A stretch of 9,346 nucleotides of DNA, from positions 1-9,346 of the forward strand of contig JAGBEM010000110.1 of the NCBI GenBank assembly GCA_017936985.1. The letters run 5' to 3'. Below the pieces are notes generated by a model. It was not told the DNA's origin, did not search any database, and worked only from the letters and a program-made list of their open reading frames with translations. The stretch is from Oscillospiraceae bacterium. GTDB lineage: Bacteria > Bacillota_A > Clostridia > Oscillospirales > Oscillospiraceae. Shown piece by piece: positions 7,003 through 9,346 of the stretch (positions are counted from its first letter, which is position 1; every line of letters begins with the position of its first letter). A program made the position numbers and the translations under genes.

Positions 7003-7326
7003 ATGACAAGATGCGAATTTTTTATGGAAGATGAGAGAATTACAGGATTCTCCGTCTCCGGTCACAGCGGCTACGCTGAGGCTGGCTCCGACATCGTCTG
7101 CGCCGCCGTTTCCGCTGTTGTTACCATGGCCGAAGCCACCATCAACGAGGTGTGCGGCGCAAAGGCCAAGGTTCGGGTCAAGGAAGAGGACGCCCGCGTC
7201 ACCCTTACCCTCCCCGCTTCCTGCGACGAGGAAGAGAGCATCCAGGCAGTTCTTGCCGGTATGATGCTGACTCTGTGCAGTATGCGGGATGATTATCCTG
7301 ATTATATCGAAGTTTTGGAGGTGTAA
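7003..7326 (+). CDS. prp: Prp, cysteine protease that trims the N-terminus of ribosomal protein L27
   Basis: A 107-residue protein of the YsxB/Prp family. The conserved pair is present: His21 in [20 protein letters not shown] and Cys33 in the same block, corresponding to the catalytic His and Cys known in Staphylococcus aureus Prp. It removes the first nine residues of L27 in Firmicutes, a step needed for a working 50S subunit. The substrate is the next gene, whose cleavage site is intact. No Shine-Dalgarno sequence is visible in the 7-nt gap after rplU, so translation probably depends on ribosomes leaving rplU, which would keep the protease at a lower level than the ribosomal proteins. Confidence 0.95.
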   Translation: MTRCEFFMEDERITGFSVSGHSGYAEAGSDIVCAAVSAVVTMAEATINEVCGAKAKVRVKEEDARVTLTLPASCDEEESIQAVLAGMMLTLCSMRDDYPDYIEVLEV

Positions 7327-7330
7327 CACC

Positions 7331-7615
7331 ATGCTGAAGATTGGTATTCAGTTCTTCGCTCACCACAAGGGCGGCGGTTCCACCAAGAACGGCCGTGATT
7401 CCGAGTCCAAGCGTCTGGGCGTGAAGCGCGCTGACGGTCAGTTTGTTCTGGCCGGCAATATTCTGGTTCGCCAGAGAGGCACTCACATCCATCCCGGTGT
7501 CAATGTGGGCATCGGCAAGGACGACACCCTGTTTGCTCTGGTTGACGGCACCGTCAAGTTTGAGCGCAAGGGCAAGGACCGCCGGCAGTGCTCCGTCTAC
7601 ACTGTGGAGCAGTAA
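7331..7615 (+). CDS. rpmA: 50S ribosomal protein bL27 with Prp-cleaved N-terminal extension
   Basis: The product is 94 residues. It starts [10 protein letters not shown], the Firmicute-type extension, with cleavage by Prp expected between Phe9 and Ala10. The mature chain would then begin [15 protein letters not shown], matching the start of L27 in species without the extension. That N-terminus reaches toward the peptidyl transferase centre. Other family signatures are [28 protein letters not shown] and [15 protein letters not shown]. The ribosome binding site GGAGGTG (7317-7323) lies within the last codons of prp, 7 nt from the ATG. A terminator follows 17 nt after the stop. Confidence 0.98.
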   Translation: MLKIGIQFFAHHKGGGSTKNGRDSESKRLGVKRADGQFVLAGNILVRQRGTHIHPGVNVGIGKDDTLFALVDGTVKFERKGKDRRQCSVYTVEQ

Positions 7616-7632
7616 TGCGCGTATAGTGAAGC

Positions 7633-7672
7633 AAGGACTGTTGCAGACTATTATTTGCAACAGTCCTTTTTT
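7633..7672 (+). terminator. Terminator of the rplU-prp-rpmA operon
   Basis: A perfect 13-bp stem (AAGGACTGTTGCA 7633-7645, TGCAACAGTCCTT 7656-7668) has a 10-nt loop and runs into a T-tract through 7672. It separates rpmA from obg, so obg likely has its own promoter or depends on read-through. Confidence 0.9.
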
Positions 7673-7699
7673 CAGGATTTGCAGTGTGATAAGTATACA
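7670..7699 (+). promoter_or_regulatory. Weak candidate promoter for obg
   Basis: TTTCAG (7670-7675) and TATACA (7694-7699) are 18 nt apart, directly after the terminator T-tract. The match is only fair. If used, the transcript would start near 7706 and carry both hairpins described below in a leader of about 180 nt before obg. Confidence 0.25.
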
Positions 7700-7708
7700 T
7701 TTGTCTAT

Positions 7709-7738
7709 GTTCTTTTCTTGTTTCGGCAAGAAAAGAAC
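7709..7738. repeat. Perfect 12-bp hairpin in the obg upstream region
   Basis: GTTCTTTTCTTG (7709-7720) pairs exactly with CAAGAAAAGAAC (7727-7738) around a TTTCGG loop. There is no T-tract after it on the plus strand, so it is not a normal terminator. Similar CAAGAAAAGAACCAAAAGAA stretches recur between genes in many bacterial genomes (from memory), so it may be one end of a dispersed intergenic repeat. Confidence 0.6.
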
Positions 7739-7751
7739 CAAAAGAAGCCGA

Positions 7752-7787
7752 CTTAAGTGGCGCTTCGAGCAAATGCGCCCCCTTAAG
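7752..7787 (+). promoter_or_regulatory. Two-stem hairpin before obg, built like the L21 leader hairpin
   Basis: The outer stem is CTTAAG 7752-7757 with CTTAAG 7782-7787, and the inner stem is GGCGC 7759-7763 with GCGCC 7775-7779 around an 11-nt loop. The same order and outer stem occur in the rplU leader at 6613-6646, where the inner closing pair is A-T instead of C-G. It sits about 100 nt before the obg start. It could be a related RNA leader or part of a dispersed repeat; the fold is clear, the function is not. Confidence 0.4.
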
Positions 7788-7886
7788 AATCCCCAGCCGC
7801 ATTATGGAACACCCTTTAAGTGGGATAGTGCGGTGAAAGTGTGTGTTTATCACCCTGTAAGTTACCTTCAGTTTAGGAGGATTTTT

Positions 7887-9161
7887 ATGTTTGTAGATAA
7901 AGTACGAATCACTGTTTGCGGTGGTCGGGGCGGCGATGGTGCTGTAGCCTTCCACCGGGAAAAATATGTAGCCTCCGGCGGTCCCGACGGCGGCGACGGC
8001 GGTCATGGCGGCAGCGTGATCCTGCGGGTCAACGACAATCTGTCTACCCTGCTGGACTTCCGCTACAAGCGCAAGTACACCGCGGAAGCCGGTATCAACG
8101 GCATGGGTCGGAAAATGGCCGGCAAGCGGGGTGAGCCACTGATCATCCAAGTACCCAGAGGTACGGTCGTTCGGGATGCCGAGACCAATCAGATCATCGT
8201 GGATATGTCCACCGGAGAAGATTTCATCATCGCCAAGGGTGGCCGCGGCGGCTGGGGCAACGCCCACTACGCCACCCCCACCCGGCAGGTTCCCCGGTTT
8301 GCAAAGGCCGGTCTGAAGGGTGAAGAGCGAGACATTATTCTGGAGCTGAAGCTGCTGGCAGACGTCGGTCTGGTGGGCTTCCCCAATGTTGGCAAGTCTA
8401 CCCTACTTTCTGTCACCTCCAACGCCCGCCCCAAGATTGCCAACTATCACTTCACCACGTTGTTTCCCAATCTGGGTGTGATCTATGTGGACGAGGGCGT
8501 ATCCTTCGTCATGGCAGACATCCCCGGCATCATTGAAGGTGCGGCGGAAGGTGCCGGTCTGGGTCACGACTTTCTTCGGCACATTGACCGCTGCCGGCTG
8601 CTGGTGCATGTGATCGATGTTTCCGGCAGCGAGGGTCGGGATCCGGTGGAGGATTTTGATGCCATATGCGCCGAGCTGGGCAACTACAGCGTGGATCTGG
8701 GCGACCGGCCTATGATCGTAGCTGCCAACAAGTGCGATCTGCTGATGCCGGAAAGCGACAATCTGGAGCGGCTGCGCGCTCATGTTGAAGCGGCAGGCTG
8801 TGAGCTGTATGAGATCTCCGCAGGCACAACCCAAGGCACCCGGAATTTGATGCGTGTGGTAGCGGAGAAGCTGCGCACCCTGCCTCCGGTGACGATTTAC
8901 GAGCCGGAGTATGTGGAGGTCATTGAAGAGCCTACCGATCCCAGTGCTTTTGAGATCGAGCATTACGGCAGCACCTGGTTGATCACCGGCCGGTGGCTGG
9001 AACGGTTGGTGCAGAACATCAATTTTGATGACTACGAATCCCGGAACTACTTTGATCTGCAGCTGCGCAAGTGCGGTTTGTTTGCCCGGCTGGAGGAACT
9101 GGGTATCCAGGACGGCGACACGGTGGATATCTACGATTTGGAATTCGAATATCAGCGATAA
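7887..9161 (+). CDS. obg: Obg GTPase (late 50S assembly and stress signalling)
   Basis: The product is 424 residues with all three domains of Firmicute Obg. Residues 1-158 are the glycine-rich Obg fold (CGGRGGDGAVAFHREKYV, GGPDGGDGGHGGSV). Residues 159-340 are the GTPase: G1 GFPNVGKST 164-172, G2 Thr190/Thr191 in FTTLFPN, G3 DIPG 211-214, G4 NKCD 281-284 and G5 SAG 311-313. Residues of about 347-424 are the OCT domain (FEIEHYGSTWLITG, WLERLVQNINFDDYES). Obg binds the maturing large ribosomal subunit and responds to GTP and (p)ppGpp levels. ATG 7887 is supported by AGGAGG at 7875-7880 and by the family start MFVDKVRI; the frame is open upstream but that part is not Obg-like. The gene follows rpmA as in many Firmicutes, here separated by a terminator and a 270-nt gap. 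No terminator hairpin is seen after it. Confidence 0.97.
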   Translation: MFVDKVRITVCGGRGGDGAVAFHREKYVASGGPDGGDGGHGGSVILRVNDNLSTLLDFRYKRKYTAEAGINGMGRKMAGKRGEPLIIQVPRGTVVRDAETNQIIVDMSTGEDFIIAKGGRGGWGNAHYATPTRQVPRFAKAGLKGEERDIILELKLLADVGLVGFPNVGKSTLLSVTSNARPKIANYHFTTLFPNLGVIYVDEGVSFVMADIPGIIEGAAEGAGLGHDFLRHIDRCRLLVHVIDVSGSEGRDPVEDFDAICAELGNYSVDLGDRPMIVAANKCDLLMPESDNLERLRAHVEAAGCELYEISAGTTQGTRNLMRVVAEKLRTLPPVTIYEPEYVEVIEEPTDPSAFEIEHYGSTWLITGRWLERLVQNINFDDYESRNYFDLQLRKCGLFARLEELGIQDGDTVDIYDLEFEYQR

Positions 9162-9166
9162 ACTAT

Positions 9167-9195
9167 TTGCATTTTTCAACTTTTCTATATATAAT
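9167..9195 (+). promoter_or_regulatory. Strong forward promoter after obg
   Basis: TTGCAT (9167-9172) and a perfect TATAAT (9190-9195) are 17 nt apart. They are followed by AAAGGGG (9196-9202) and ATG at 9210, which looks like the start of another plus-strand gene. The TATAAT-to-AAAGGGG distance is very short for a conventional leader, so either the -10 or the ribosome binding site may be fortuitous. Confidence 0.5.
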
Positions 9196-9207
9196 AAAGG
9201 GGTCACA

Positions 9208-9346
9208 CTATGTGGCGTTCTTGCTTATTGCCTGACGTATGTCGTTGAGCGCCTGCTGGAACAGGCGGCACTCTTTCTCCGCCTCGAAACGTATGTAGTA
9301 GAAATTGTCGTTCACCTGTGGCATCAGCTTCTCATAGTTGTTGAGG
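9208..9346 (-). CDS. C-terminal end of an unidentified protein, partial
   Basis: On the minus strand an open frame enters from the right edge and ends at TAG (9210-9208), giving 45 residues that finish NDIRQAISKNAT. It is hydrophilic and helical in character (FEAEKECRLFQQALNDIRQA), with no recognisable motif. All three isoleucines are coded ATA, while obg next door uses ATC/ATT almost throughout, so the piece has a different codon habit and may be foreign. I do not recognise the family. The gene points toward obg with no terminator between them, which is unusual for a resident convergent pair. Confidence 0.5.
   Translation of the reverse strand, partial: LNNYEKLMPQVNDNFYYIRFEAEKECRLFQQALNDIRQAISKNAT

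Noticed and set aside
7443..7886. Upstream extension of the obg reading frame into rpmA
   Set aside because: The frame is open by chance. Obg homologues begin at MFVDKVRI, and AGGAGG sits just before that ATG; the extension crosses rpmA in another frame and the terminator.
1..9346. CRISPR array, transposase or phage gene
   Set aside because: No regularly spaced repeats, no terminal inverted repeats around an ORF, and no transposase, integrase or phage motif was found on either strand.

Overview
The window looks like a chromosomal piece of a low-to-mid GC Clostridia bacterium, probably a gut Oscillospiraceae/Ruminococcaceae-type Firmicute. The evidence is the gene order rplU-prp-rpmA-obg, an L27 with the Firmicute QFFA N-terminal extension cut by Prp, strong AGGAGG-type ribosome binding sites, a Clostridia-style sigma factor plus membrane partner pair, and compact hairpin/T-tract terminators. 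No taxonomic search was possible.

Layout. (1) 87-653 encodes a sigma-70/ECF-like factor that carries an in-frame amber codon (249-251) where a Trp is expected, so as read it is broken. (2) It overlaps by 11 nt a gene (643-4368) for a single-pass membrane protein of about 1241 residues. This has a short cytoplasmic head, one TM helix and a very large outer part, and is likely the anti-sigma/sensor partner. Its C-terminal half may be a peptidase-like domain that has lost its zinc ligands. (3) 4369-4680 is a gene-free stretch with three hairpins in a row, a tRNA T-arm-like scrap and the upstream region of the next gene. (4) 4681-5460 is an XRE-type regulator with a helical, TPR-like C-terminus. 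It converges, through one shared bidirectional terminator, on (5) 5555-6400 (-), a membrane-anchored C39-family cysteine peptidase with its own good promoter. (6) 6563-7672 is a complete ribosomal-protein operon: sigma-A-type promoter, structured L21-leader-type 5' UTR, rplU, prp, rpmA, terminator. (7) 7673-7886 is an intergenic region with two hairpins, one built like the L21 leader hairpin. (8) 7887-9161 is full-length obg. (9) From 9167 there is a strong forward promoter, a ribosome binding site and an ATG, but the ORF dies after 12 codons. Overlapping that ATG on the opposite strand is the stop of a partial gene with different codon use, which suggests a junction near 9203-9212.

How the parts work together: L21, Prp and L27 are functionally tied. 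Prp removes the N-terminal tail of L27 before it works in the 50S subunit, and Obg is a GTPase acting in late 50S assembly, so 6563-9161 is a ribosome-assembly block. The sigma/partner pair at the left is a signal-response module whose regulator half appears inactivated. The XRE regulator and C39 peptidase are probably independent accessory genes. The most interesting points are the amber sigma gene beside its intact partner, the possible pseudopeptidase, the L21-leader look-alike before obg, and the abrupt join at the right end.
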